From Cytophagales bacterium (GTDB lineage: Bacteria > Bacteroidota > Bacteroidia > Cytophagales > Cyclobacteriaceae): 64,000 bases of DNA. The notes under the pieces were generated by a model that worked only from the letters and a program-made list of their open reading frames with translations, made no database searches and had not been told where the DNA came from. The position numbers were made by a program, and so were the translations under genes. Shown one piece after another: positions 15,409-23,913 of this stretch. Where the stretch lies: contig JAAFHY010000009.1 of the NCBI GenBank assembly GCA_013298505.1, forward strand, positions 1 through 64,000, read 5' to 3'. The first letter of the stretch is position 1. Each line of letters starts with the position of its first letter.

Positions 15409-16569
15409 TTATTCCTCGTTCGCCTTGTTCTTCTCCCAAACTTTTAATGCATCTGGAAATGTTTTGACATCGCGTTGTGCCAAAAGGCCGCTATAATAAC
15501 TTGCCATCGCATTATTGCCTGCTCGGAAACATGCTTCACCCAATGTATCAATGTAATTGTTATCGCCCGCTTGGTATAAGTTGAGCAGTCGAGCCCACTC
15601 TACTGCGTTTTGGAATTGCTTAGCGCGCATGCAATCGTACACAGCTGCGTTAATTATGCTTGGCGCAATTTTCTTTTCTACAAGGTGGTTAAGAATACTG
15701 TCGCGCTGGCCAGCTAATTTTTGTAACGAGCAAGAGCTATATGTTTTAATGACTTCATGCATGGGCGTGCCACGTTGTTTAAATTCTGAATAGTAGGCAT
15801 TATTAAATGTAACAGGCTTGTAGGTTTTTGTTTCTTTGTCATACTCTGCTGAAAGTTTAATGAGCTGGTCAACTTGAAGTTTTCTACTCGTAATTGCTTT
15901 TTCGAGGTCGCTTACACGATCGTTATAAACAAACGAGGGTCGCTGTTTGAAATCGATTGTCGAAAGGGCACACATGCAAGAGGCGTGCATTGTTTTGCTG
16001 TTGGGCAGGTAGAAAAACAAATAATCTTTGGTGGGTTTGAATGTATACGATTTGTCGAGAAATAAAACGTCAATTGGGTTTTTGGTATTACTGAACAGTG
16101 TAGTGTCTTTAGTAATCATCACTATTTGCTTTGCAAAAGTATTTCCGTTTTCGACTTTCAGTAATCCGTTATCGAGGCTATATTTCCAATTTGATCGGGC
16201 GGTCACCAACTTGGCACCCTTATTAAAAAACGGTGTAATACCCGATAGGCTATGAAGGTGCCAGTGCGAGCTAAGCACGTATTTTATGGGCTTCTTGTAT
16301 TCGGCCTCTAGGTAGGCAAGATAGTTTTCGGCCTTAGGAATGTCTTCTTCTAAATTTGTGCTACGTCCACCACCCTCTTCAATCATCGGTAACTCAATCA
16401 CAACCAAAAATTTTGGGTACTCTATAATAGTAGACTGAGCCGCTTGCGTAGAATCAAATCGAACGAATGAAATTTCTTTAGAGAATGGAATTCGATTGAA
16501 ACGGTTTTTACTTTGAGCAACTAACTCAGTCGAAAAAGTAATAAAGAAAAAAAAGATAAGTGATTTCAT
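15409..16569 (-). CDS. Secreted MBL-fold-like protein with altered zinc motif
   Basis: The product is 386 residues from ATG 16569 (MKSLIFFFFITFSTELVA signal peptide). The track start 8 codons upstream is weaker. A metallo-beta-lactamase-like scaffold is suggested by VVIELPMIEEGGGRS, then KYVLSSHWHLHSLSGI and LFFYLPNSKTMHASCMCA. The expected HxHxDH motif reads HWHLHS, so the D and third H are changed. The C-terminal 120 residues are helical (SIINAAVYDCMRAKQFQNA), perhaps TPR-like. It may be a non-enzymatic or differently metallated homologue. The fold assignment is moderate. Confidence 0.6.
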   Translation of the reverse strand: MKSLIFFFFITFSTELVAQSKNRFNRIPFSKEISFVRFDSTQAAQSTIIEYPKFLVVIELPMIEEGGGRSTNLEEDIPKAENYLAYLEAEYKKPIKYVLSSHWHLHSLSGITPFFNKGAKLVTARSNWKYSLDNGLLKVENGNTFAKQIVMITKDTTLFSNTKNPIDVLFLDKSYTFKPTKDYLFFYLPNSKTMHASCMCALSTIDFKQRPSFVYNDRVSDLEKAITSRKLQVDQLIKLSAEYDKETKTYKPVTFNNAYYSEFKQRGTPMHEVIKTYSSCSLQKLAGQRDSILNHLVEKKIAPSIINAAVYDCMRAKQFQNAVEWARLLNLYQAGDNNYIDTLGEACFRAGNNAMASYYSGLLAQRDVKTFPDALKVWEKNKANEE

Positions 16570-16728
16570 GGCAATGGGTTTAGACACCAGCAAAGGTGCC
16601 TAAGCGCAAGAAATCTTGGTGTTAACAAAAGCCCAATGACTTGTTAACTAAGAGTTAATACAGCAGAAGTTTGATATCACTAGCATTTTTATTGATAGTA
16701 ACAACCACGAAGACTGCCAATGTTCAAA

Positions 16729-17085
16729 TCACTTTGTCTCCTTTGCCTTCACCCCAAACTCCCTCATTAAATCGGTTCCGTATTTGCGAATGATTTCAAT
16801 GATGGGAATGGCTTTCATGCCTCGTTTGGTAATGGTGTATTCTACCTTGGGCGGTACCACAGGATGGACAACTCGGGTAATAAAACCTTCTGCTTCCAAA
16901 CTGCGCAGCACACTTGAGAGCATTTTGTGTGTGATGTGTGGCAAATCTTTTTTTAGTTCACCGTATCGCAATGTCTTTTCGCGCAAGCGCCAAAGAATGG
17001 GCATCTTCCATGTACCGCCAATTCGGTCCATGGCAAACTCTACAGGGTTGTAGTAGATTTTTTTGTCGTAAATGAAATCAGGCAT
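16729..17085 (-). CDS. HxlR-family winged-helix regulator (cysteine-less)
   Basis: This 118-residue protein has the HxlR core NPVEFAMDRIGGTWKMPILWRL, YGELKKDLPHITHKMLSSVLRSLEAEGFITR and a wing VPPKVEYTITKRG. Many HxlR regulators carry a redox-sensing Cys just before the Pro (CPVE). Here it is Asn, so thiol sensing by that residue is excluded. It is divergent from the DJ-1/esterase operon, with an 8-base inverted repeat in the shared intergenic region. Autoregulation and control of that operon are likely (inference). Confidence 0.9.
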   Translation of the reverse strand: MPDFIYDKKIYYNPVEFAMDRIGGTWKMPILWRLREKTLRYGELKKDLPHITHKMLSSVLRSLEAEGFITRVVHPVVPPKVEYTITKRGMKAIPIIEIIRKYGTDLMREFGVKAKETK

Positions 17086-17211
17086 AAGTTCAAATTTATG
17101 ATTTACAATTTACGAGGTATGACTGTGGTGCTTTTTTAAATAGCCCTTCGCACATCGTAAATCGCACTTCTTTCTTTACTTTCCTAAAAGAGAGTGACTC
17201 ACTTAAAGGTT

Positions 17212-17236
17212 AATATGTTGTTTGAGGGAACATATT
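17212..17236. promoter_or_regulatory. Inverted-repeat operator candidate AATATGTT-N9-AACATATT
   Basis: Perfect 8-base inverted arms, AATATGTT (17212-17219) and AACATATT (17229-17236), lie 41 bases before the DJ-1/esterase ATG and between it and the divergent HxlR gene. HxlR-type dimers bind such dyads. Position and symmetry support a regulatory site, and the bound protein is inferred. Confidence 0.5.
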
Positions 17237-17276
17237 GGTTGCAATTTTGGGTTAAGCAATCCAAACAAACAACCTT

Positions 17277-18788
17277 ATGAAGAAAATTATTTTAGTATCA
17301 CTCGTGCTGATTGTCTCAGCATCTACATGGGCTCAGCACAATGCGGGCAACAGCGGAAAAATTTTAATGATTGCATCCAACAAATCTACCAGCACTCAGA
17401 CAGGCTGGCCGATTGGTGTGTGGTATGCAGAACTCACGCACCCGTATTGGGTTTTCAGCGAAGCAGGTTACACCGTTGACATCGCCAGCTTGGAAGGTGG
17501 CGAACTTTTCTTTGACGGTTTTAGCGACCCAGAAGATGCCAGCAAGTACGCGGCTTTCGATTATATCTCACTTGGTTTTAAGAAAGACCCAGCGAAGATG
17601 GCACTCACAAAAAATACCTTGAAACTGTCAAGTGTTAACCCTAGCGACTACAAAGCCGTTTTTGTCTGTGGCGGTCAGGGGCCGATGTACACGCTTTACA
17701 AAAATCCGGAGATTGAAAAATTCTTCGTTGATTTTTATCAGACTGGAAAACCAACTGCCGCCATCTGTCATGGCACTTCTATACTGTTGAACACCAAATT
17801 ACCAAATGGAAAGTTTTTGGTGGAAGGAAAAAAGTGGACAGGCTTTGCTTCTTCTGAAGAGCAATATGCAGACAATTATGTAGGAATGAAAATCCAACCT
17901 TTCCGTATTGAAGACGAGGCGCGCAAATTGCCAAACAGCAAATTTGTGGTGGGCTCTCCTTTCTCTTCTTTTGCAGTGAGAGACGGAAACTTGATTACAG
18001 GCCAACAGCAGAACAGTGGTGCTGCCGCTGCCGAGTTGGTCGTAAAGACAATTGAAGAAAACAAGAAGCGCTACGAAACCTACGTATTAGTACACGGTGC
18101 CTGGGCCGATGAGAGTGCCTGGGGTTTTGTTCGCAATTCGTTGGCGCAAAACGCAAACGTGGTAGTAGTGAATTTACCTGCACACGGTATTGATTTAACA
18201 CCTGCGACTTCAACCACTCTAAATAGCTACGTAAAAGCAGTTACCGATGCTATCAATGCACAACCTGGAAAAGTAACATTGGTGGGTCATAGTATGGCCG
18301 GGATTGTTGTTTCGCAGGTTGCGGAAAATATCCCCACTAAAATCAACAAGATTATTTATGTATCGGCTTACCTGCCCCGCAGCGGTGAAGACTTGCTCAA
18401 GCTTGCCAACCAAGACAAAGAAAGCAAAGCGGGTACGGCTCTAGAATTTACAGCAGATTTTTCAGCAGCCGCCATCAAGAAAGATGTAATTGTGCCAGCA
18501 GTTTGTGCCGATTGCCCTGACTTTATGAAAGAGGTGTTGGTAAAGTACCACAAAGCCGAACCTGCTAAACCACTTGGAGAGAAAGTAGTGTTGACGGCTA
18601 CCAAATTTGGAAGCGTACCAAAGTATTATATCCACACAACCAACGATGCAGCAGTGGGTTATGAATTGCAAAAGATGATGGTGAAGAATAATGGCACAAT
18701 CAAACAGACTTTTACCATGAACACGTCACACTTGCCGTTTGTGGTGCAGCCTGCGGAATTTGTTAAGATTGTTACGAGTATTAAATGA
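17277..18788 (+). CDS. Periplasmic fusion: DJ-1/PfpI-type domain plus alpha/beta-hydrolase esterase
   Basis: This 503-residue protein has a signal peptide (MKKIILVSLVLIVSASTWA). Residues 28-260 form a DJ-1/PfpI class I glutamine-amidotransferase-like domain with GGQGPMYTL and the nucleophile Cys in TAAICHGTS, as in Hsp31-type deglycase or glyoxalase III proteins. Residues 265-503 form an alpha/beta hydrolase like plant and bacterial methylesterases: VLVHGAWADESAW oxyanion region, nucleophile in GHSMAG, Asp in HTTNDAA and His in TSHLPF. Both active sites look intact. It is the first gene of a tightly overlapped operon. The domain pairing in one exported chain is unusual. Confidence 0.88.
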   Translation: MKKIILVSLVLIVSASTWAQHNAGNSGKILMIASNKSTSTQTGWPIGVWYAELTHPYWVFSEAGYTVDIASLEGGELFFDGFSDPEDASKYAAFDYISLGFKKDPAKMALTKNTLKLSSVNPSDYKAVFVCGGQGPMYTLYKNPEIEKFFVDFYQTGKPTAAICHGTSILLNTKLPNGKFLVEGKKWTGFASSEEQYADNYVGMKIQPFRIEDEARKLPNSKFVVGSPFSSFAVRDGNLITGQQQNSGAAAAELVVKTIEENKKRYETYVLVHGAWADESAWGFVRNSLAQNANVVVVNLPAHGIDLTPATSTTLNSYVKAVTDAINAQPGKVTLVGHSMAGIVVSQVAENIPTKINKIIYVSAYLPRSGEDLLKLANQDKESKAGTALEFTADFSAAAIKKDVIVPAVCADCPDFMKEVLVKYHKAEPAKPLGEKVVLTATKFGSVPKYYIHTTNDAAVGYELQKMMVKNNGTIKQTFTMNTSHLPFVVQPAEFVKIVTSIK

Positions 18789-19435
18789 GAATTTTTATAT
18801 GCATTGCCTTGCTCCTGTTTGGGGGCAAGGCTTTTTCACAAATACCTGTAGAAGTTTTTGGCGGTCATGAAAAGACTACGTTTGATGTTATATTCTTTAA
18901 GTATTTTAAGAACAGCCAAAACGAAAATTCGAAATTTCTTTTCTTCAACCGCAATCGCGTAAGCTTAGACTATCGTCAGACTTCAACAGCTTACTTGCCT
19001 GCCTTCGGTTTTACAGAGGCGGTGTCGTACAATCATCCAAAGCTAAAGGGCTTTGCTCCGGTACTGGTAGGTCAAATTTCGAATAGTGGTATTTTTCCCA
19101 AAGCGGGTATTCAATACTTCCATCGAAAGGATGAGTTTACTTTTTTCAGCTGGGTGGTATCTGAAACGCTGAGAGATCCTAACCTAGACTTTTTTATATT
19201 GACGCGCTTTGAGCCGAAGTTGACTGAAAAATTAGGGCTATTCACGCAGTTGGAATTAGTAAATGCTTTCCCGATCGCAGAAGAAAATAATTTTAATTTC
19301 ATTCAACGTGTTCGTGTAGGACTCAACGTCCACCAATCATGGCAAACAGGGTTGGCGGCCGACTTTTTTACAAATGGACGATCTACTTTTGCGACAACTC
19401 AAAACATGGGTGTATTTTTAAGGAAAGAGTTTTAA
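18785..19435 (+). CDS. Putative outer-membrane beta-barrel protein
   Basis: This 216-residue protein has a signal peptide (MRIFICIALLLFGGKAFS). The body is rich in alternating aromatic and polar residues (NRNRVSLDYRQTSTAYLPAFGFTEAVSY, FFSWVVSETL) and the chain ends in KEF, with a terminal aromatic residue as in outer-membrane barrels. Its start overlaps the esterase stop by 4 bases, so translation is coupled. No family name is recognised. A porin-like or lipid-binding barrel of about 10 strands is the best guess. Confidence 0.65.
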   Translation: MRIFICIALLLFGGKAFSQIPVEVFGGHEKTTFDVIFFKYFKNSQNENSKFLFFNRNRVSLDYRQTSTAYLPAFGFTEAVSYNHPKLKGFAPVLVGQISNSGIFPKAGIQYFHRKDEFTFFSWVVSETLRDPNLDFFILTRFEPKLTEKLGLFTQLELVNAFPIAEENNFNFIQRVRVGLNVHQSWQTGLAADFFTNGRSTFATTQNMGVFLRKEF

Positions 19436-19438
19436 TTT

Positions 19439-20056
19439 ATGGCATATTCCTTTTTTTCTAAATCGCGTGTAGAAACCTTTAGTGATGGTGTGTTCGCTAT
19501 TATCATCACCTTATTGGTCTTAGAAATCAAAGTGCCGCACATCGAAGACCATCATTCAGTTAATGAACTGGGTCGCGCGTTGGTAAGCATGTGCCCCAAG
19601 TTTTTTAGTTGGACGATAAGCTTTTTGATTGTCTGCATCATCTGGGTAAACCATCATCGTATTTTTGAGCGCATCTCAGAAATCGACAATCAACTCTTTT
19701 GGCTAAATGCCAATTTACTTTTTTGGTCTTCGTTTATCCCATTTCCCACGGCATTGATGGGCGACTATGCCGATAACCCTCTCGCCATTTGCGTCTTTGG
19801 TATTATTTTGTCGATGAGTGCCTTGGGATTTACCTTGATTCGAATGTATCTCCGAAAAAATCCATCTATCCTGCAAGTATCAAGTAGTGATATTGTTCTT
19901 AAAGGGGAAGTAAGACGGTCATTCGTGTTTGGCCCTGTACTTTATTGGATAGGAGCCGCTGCCGCTTGGATTAGCCCAATTGTTTCGTTCATCATTTATT
20001 TTTTGATTCCTGTTTATTTTATCATTCCACGCAAACACACAGCGCATGAAAATTAG
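19439..20056 (+). CDS. TMEM175/DUF1211-family potassium channel-like protein
   Basis: This 205-residue membrane protein opens with RVETFSDGVFAIIITLLVLEI. RxxxFSDGVFAI is the signature of the first pore helix of TMEM175-type channels. About five further hydrophobic segments follow (SWTISFLIVCIIWVNHHR, LLFWSSFIPFPTALMG, LAICVFGIILSMSALGF and the last near residue 180). Bacterial family members form tetrameric K+-permeable channels. It starts 3 bases after the barrel gene and overlaps the following oxidoreductase by 11 bases. Confidence 0.9.
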   Translation: MAYSFFSKSRVETFSDGVFAIIITLLVLEIKVPHIEDHHSVNELGRALVSMCPKFFSWTISFLIVCIIWVNHHRIFERISEIDNQLFWLNANLLFWSSFIPFPTALMGDYADNPLAICVFGIILSMSALGFTLIRMYLRKNPSILQVSSSDIVLKGEVRRSFVFGPVLYWIGAAAAWISPIVSFIIYFLIPVYFIIPRKHTAHEN

Positions 20057-20666
20057 CATCATCGGCTCAGGTAATGTTGGCACTGCGCTTGCCCAAGGTT
20101 TTCTTAAGGCAGGGCATCAAGTTGCATTTGGTGTACGCAATGTTTCTTCTGCAAAATCGGAGAAAGCAAGTGCGCTCATTGTGGGTGCTGTGTTTAAATC
20201 AATTGAAGAATCCTGCCTATTGGCAGAGGTAATAATTATCACCACACCTCCCGAAGCGGTGTTGGATTTAATTCCGCTATTGGGCGATATAAAAAATAAA
20301 ATCGTTGTTGATGCTACCAATTCTGTAAGAACAAAACCAGAACCCTACGCAACCACATTTCATGCAATCAAAGACTTAACGAAATCTGAAAAAGTAGTGA
20401 AGTGTTTCAATAGCACAGGATTCGAGAACATGACCGACCCAATTTATCCGAGCTTCGGTGGGATTGATATGTTCTGTGCTGGCAACGACAAAGCTTCAAA
20501 ATCAGTTGTGCAGCAATTGGCTAAAGACATTGGCTTTGCCGAGTGCTGGGATTTTGGTGGCGATGACAAAGTAGAACTTCTCGAAAAATTTGCGCTCAGT
20601 TGGATTAATCTTGCCATCCTGCAAGGTCACGGGCGTAACTTGGCTTTTAAAGTCATCAAGCGCTAG
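20046..20666 (+). CDS. NADP-binding oxidoreductase, F420H2:NADP reductase-like
   Basis: This 206-residue cytoplasmic protein has an N-terminal Rossmann fold, ISIIGSGNVGTALAQGF (GxGxxG), then GVRN at the end of beta-2, consistent with NADP preference. Segments ITTPPEAVLDLIP, VDATNSV and KCFNSTGFENM follow the F420-dependent NADP reductase/NADP-oxidoreductase layout. Most such homologues outside F420 users act on unknown substrates. It overlaps the channel gene by 11 bases and ends the operon, 16 bases before a convergent kinase gene. Confidence 0.85.
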   Translation: MKISIIGSGNVGTALAQGFLKAGHQVAFGVRNVSSAKSEKASALIVGAVFKSIEESCLLAEVIIITTPPEAVLDLIPLLGDIKNKIVVDATNSVRTKPEPYATTFHAIKDLTKSEKVVKCFNSTGFENMTDPIYPSFGGIDMFCAGNDKASKSVVQQLAKDIGFAECWDFGGDDKVELLEKFALSWINLAILQGHGRNLAFKVIKR

Positions 20667-20682
20667 CGATCAATTTATATTT

Positions 20683-22653
20683 TTAGGCACTCAGTGGCAA
20701 GGAAAGTGTAACCGTAGTTCCGCGATTAAGTTCGCTTTTCACGGCAAGTGCACCATTATTTTTTTGTGCCATTTCATGGCATAATGATAACCCTAACCCT
20801 GTCCCTCTTTCTCCGTGCGTTCCGGTAGTTGATACACTATTTTTAAGCTGAAATAGTTCGGGCAACCGATCAGTAGAAATACCAATGCCCGAATCCACTA
20901 CGCTAATTTCTAATCTATTTTCTACTTGTTTTGAAGTGATAAGAACGCTGCCACCATCGGGCGTAAATTTGATAGCGTTGCTAATAAGATTGCGCAAAAT
21001 TAAACTAATGTGATTTTTGTCTCCAAAAAAATGATCTTCACTTTTTGTTTCATCAGCAATTTCAATGTGCTTCACTTTTGCCGCTTCGTAAAATAGATTT
21101 GTTTGTGTTTGCACCAATGGTTTAGCGTTTACTAAAGCAGGCGAAAATTTAAGTCCACTCATTTGCGATGACGACCACTGCAACAGATTTTCAAGTGTTT
21201 CGTGAACACTCGTTACATTTTGATTTAGCTTGGGTGCCAATGTTTGAAACTCTTCTGCTGTTACCGCGCCCTTAGTTACCAACGAGAGTAAACTGCGTAA
21301 CGAAGAAATGGGTCCGCGCAAATCGTGCGATACAATCGAAAAGAGTTTATCCTTCGTTTCGTTTAACTTCATCAGCGATTTATTTTGTTCGTTTACCAAT
21401 TCGGTTTGTTGTGTTAGCTCTTCACGGCTCGATGCGAGTTCCTCATTTTGTGTTTGAATCTCTTCGTTCTTTTCTTGCAGCTGCTTGTTCGCCTTTTTTT
21501 TCTGATTACTAGTACGAACGGCCAACGCAATTATGGTTAGTAACATAGCAATGGTGGCAGCCGAAATAAAAAAAATGAGATTGCGCTCTGAATGGGCTTT
21601 TTGCTTTTCGTATTGAAGTTCAATGATTTTTGCCTCGCGCCTCTCCTCATCGAAGGTGGCCTTTAGGGCCAGCGATTTTTGTGTGATCTCCCAGTTTAAG
21701 AGAGAATCGCGCAACGCAACAAATTTTAGATGATACGTAAGCGCTAGCTTAAAATCTTGCTTGGCCTTGTAACTATTCGACAGCCCCTCGAAAGCATCTT
21801 TTTCTATTTCGCGCAAATTTATTTGAGCACTCTTTTGAAGCACTTCTTTAAAAAGTTGAATACTCTGATCTACTTTTTGTTGCGCCAAGTAAATAGTCGC
21901 TACAGTAAGATTATTTACCGTTTGCACGGCCTCATCGTTTACCATTGCGCCCTCTTGATTTGAAAGAAATAAATAATAGAGTGCAGAATCGAAATTTTGT
22001 TTTCGGTAATTAATAAGCCCCAGCGAATTGAGGTTGTAGCTAACCAACTGATGGTCGTTTAACATTTTACCAATCTGAGTACCCTCTCTTGCCAACATTA
22101 TTGCCGTATCAAGATTTTTATTTGTTACCGAATAGACCCACGTAAGGCTACCGTACAAAGCCGCCAATTTTCTTTTGTCGTTTTCTTTTTTAAGAATCGC
22201 AAGCGCCTTTAGTTGATACGTTAGCGCCTCATCGTATTGCCGAAACCCAAACGTGTGCACGTTGCCCATTAACCGATAGGCATCTGCCATCAGCGTAGAA
22301 TCTGGAATCTGAGAAGCCACCTTGATTGCTTGCGTGCCATATTCAAGCGACTTCGCGTAGTTGCTTTGCCTAAACTCGTAGTCTCCTAAATTAAGTAGTG
22401 CGCTAGATTCTCCCTTTGCAAATTTGTTTTGCTTAGAAAGCATGAGCGCTTCCGAAGCAACTTCTTTAGCTTTTGACGGGTCAAACGCCAAGTATTTATA
22501 GGCAATCGTATTCAGCGCGCCAATCCGGCTGGTATCATTCAACGTGGGTAACAGACGCGTGAGGCTATCTATAGAAGATTGTTGCGCTTGGAGGGCATTG
22601 CAGAGCAAAATAAAAAAAACAAATAACTCAACGCCAATTTTCTTCTGAAGCAT
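20683..22653 (-). CDS. TPR-repeat sensor histidine kinase (orphan)
   Basis: This 656-residue protein has a signal peptide (to about residue 23), a periplasmic array of tetratricopeptide repeats (about residues 40-320), a membrane helix at 358-379, a coiled coil (residues 383-435, rich in EEIQTQNEELASS) and a HisKA/HATPase_c kinase. The phospho-acceptor is H443 in FSIVSHDLRGPISS. The N-box is NLISNAIKFTP and the G boxes are DSGIGIS and GTGLGLSLC. No response regulator is adjacent, so its partner is elsewhere. The convergent neighbour's stop is 16 bases away. Confidence 0.93.
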   Translation of the reverse strand: MLQKKIGVELFVFFILLCNALQAQQSSIDSLTRLLPTLNDTSRIGALNTIAYKYLAFDPSKAKEVASEALMLSKQNKFAKGESSALLNLGDYEFRQSNYAKSLEYGTQAIKVASQIPDSTLMADAYRLMGNVHTFGFRQYDEALTYQLKALAILKKENDKRKLAALYGSLTWVYSVTNKNLDTAIMLAREGTQIGKMLNDHQLVSYNLNSLGLINYRKQNFDSALYYLFLSNQEGAMVNDEAVQTVNNLTVATIYLAQQKVDQSIQLFKEVLQKSAQINLREIEKDAFEGLSNSYKAKQDFKLALTYHLKFVALRDSLLNWEITQKSLALKATFDEERREAKIIELQYEKQKAHSERNLIFFISAATIAMLLTIIALAVRTSNQKKKANKQLQEKNEEIQTQNEELASSREELTQQTELVNEQNKSLMKLNETKDKLFSIVSHDLRGPISSLRSLLSLVTKGAVTAEEFQTLAPKLNQNVTSVHETLENLLQWSSSQMSGLKFSPALVNAKPLVQTQTNLFYEAAKVKHIEIADETKSEDHFFGDKNHISLILRNLISNAIKFTPDGGSVLITSKQVENRLEISVVDSGIGISTDRLPELFQLKNSVSTTGTHGERGTGLGLSLCHEMAQKNNGALAVKSELNRGTTVTLSLPLSA

Positions 22654-23121
22654 ACCTTTTTAGCTCATGATTTTAGTTAGCAAAGAACTTTAAAGTTAGC
22701 TAAAATGGTTTTTTCCGCAAGCGTGCAATTGTCGGCTGGTAGCTATTCTCAAATTATTTTTTGGAATGAAGTTGGGTCATTTTTTGGCAGCCCCCTCGTC
22801 CACAGCTCACGCGCGATACCAGTGCAAGTGAGCGAGGGCCGGGCTGTCACTACTCGCCACCAACCGCACACCTGACTCACATGCAACCGCGAGAATCCAT
22901 TTCGGGCTCAAACAGGCCGCTCCATCCCTGGCTGGAAAAAGTAGAAGCAGTGAAGCAATCTGAAAAAAGTAAGTACTTTGTAAAGCCATTATTCAAATCA
23001 TAATAGAAAACAATTACTTCGAGCTAGTTAAGATTTTAAGTTTAGGCGTACAGGTGCATACCTATCATTTCATTCGATTCAATAGATTAGTAACTGATAA
23101 AAAGTTAAATGTGAATAAGCT
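22654..23121. other. 468-base intergenic region with GC-rich structured island
   Basis: There is no credible gene. The ORF at 22807-22989 has no homology pattern I know. Bases about 22786-22940 are visibly more GC-rich than the AT-rich flanks and contain a nested hairpin (listed separately). The remaining bases show nothing beyond AT-rich leader sequence before the YdeI-like gene. Confidence 0.5.
22786..22848. ncRNA. Long nested GC-rich hairpin, possible structured RNA or repeat element
   Basis: CAGCCC (22788-22793) pairs with GGGCTG (22841-22846). Inside it CCTCG pairs with CGAGG, and inside that CTCAC (22806-22810) pairs with GTGAG (22828-22832) around a 17-base loop. Small bulges separate the three stems. 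There is no T-run, so it is not a simple terminator. It could be a small RNA, a REP-type element or a mobile-element remnant. Confidence 0.3.
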
Positions 23122-23709
23122 ATGAAACCCACCAACCCCAAAGTCGATTGGTTTTTTAACAAAACCACACCCTGGCAAGAGGAGTACAAAGCGCTGCGCG
23201 CACTTGTGCTCAGTTGCGGGCTGGCGGAAGAATTGAAATGGGGCCACCCGTGCTACACGCATGAAGGCAACAACGTGGTGCTGATTCATGGCTTCAAAGA
23301 ATATTGCGCACTTCTTTTTCACAAAGGCGCTTTGCTGAAAGACCCCAAGAAGATACTCGTACAACAAACCGAAAATGTGCAGTCCGCGCGGCAGATTCGG
23401 TTTACCCACCTCGATGAAATCACCGACAGAGAAACGGCATTGAAAGGTTACATCAAAGAAGCCATTAAAATAGAAGCAGCCGGTACAAAAGTAGAGTTCA
23501 AAAAAGTTTCAGAATTTAAGATACCGATAGAGTTTAAGCGAGTGTTGGACGCCACTCCATCGTTGAAAAAAGCATTTAAGTCCCTCACGCCCGGGCGGCA
23601 GCGTGGCTACTTGCTGCATTTCTCATCGGCCAAGCAAGCCAAAACCCGCGAGGCAAGAATTGAAAAGTATATACCATACATCATGAAAGGCAAAGGACTG
23701 GATGATTAA
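23122..23709 (+). CDS. YdeI/OmdA-like protein with DUF1801-type N-terminus
   Basis: This 195-residue soluble protein has residues 1-115 following the DUF1801 pattern (EEYKALRALVLSCGLAEELKWGHPCYTHEG, LLFHKGALLKDP). Residues 130-195 follow the C-terminal bacteriocin-protection YdeI/OmpD-associated pattern (FKRVLDATPSLKKAFKSLTPGRQRGYLLHFSSAKQAKTREARIEKY). Family members are linked to resistance to antimicrobial peptides in enterobacteria, but the mechanism is unknown. It stands alone after the structured intergenic region. Confidence 0.9.
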   Translation: MKPTNPKVDWFFNKTTPWQEEYKALRALVLSCGLAEELKWGHPCYTHEGNNVVLIHGFKEYCALLFHKGALLKDPKKILVQQTENVQSARQIRFTHLDEITDRETALKGYIKEAIKIEAAGTKVEFKKVSEFKIPIEFKRVLDATPSLKKAFKSLTPGRQRGYLLHFSSAKQAKTREARIEKYIPYIMKGKGLDD

Positions 23710-23913
23710 GGTATCGTGATAATCTGTGTCAAGTGTCGTCTCCTGCCTCGGGGAAGATATGATTTGCAGACAGTGCGTCATCTTTTGTGAGAAACCACGC
23801 GAGACATAAATCGATGAATTTTGTGGACACGAGTGATTAGTGATGGGGGAGGGAGCTCTTTTTCGCTGTGTCTATTTAGAACCCAAGCTAATTTCGTTTG
23901 CTATCTTACGCTC

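Noticed and set aside
22786-22848. Integron attC site as explanation for the nested hairpin
   Set aside because: No RYYYAAC or GTTRRRY core sites and no integrase gene were seen nearby.
22807-22989. 60-residue minus-strand ORF in the GC-rich island
   Set aside because: It has no recognisable domain, it overlaps the nested hairpin, and its composition reflects the GC-rich repeat-like DNA.
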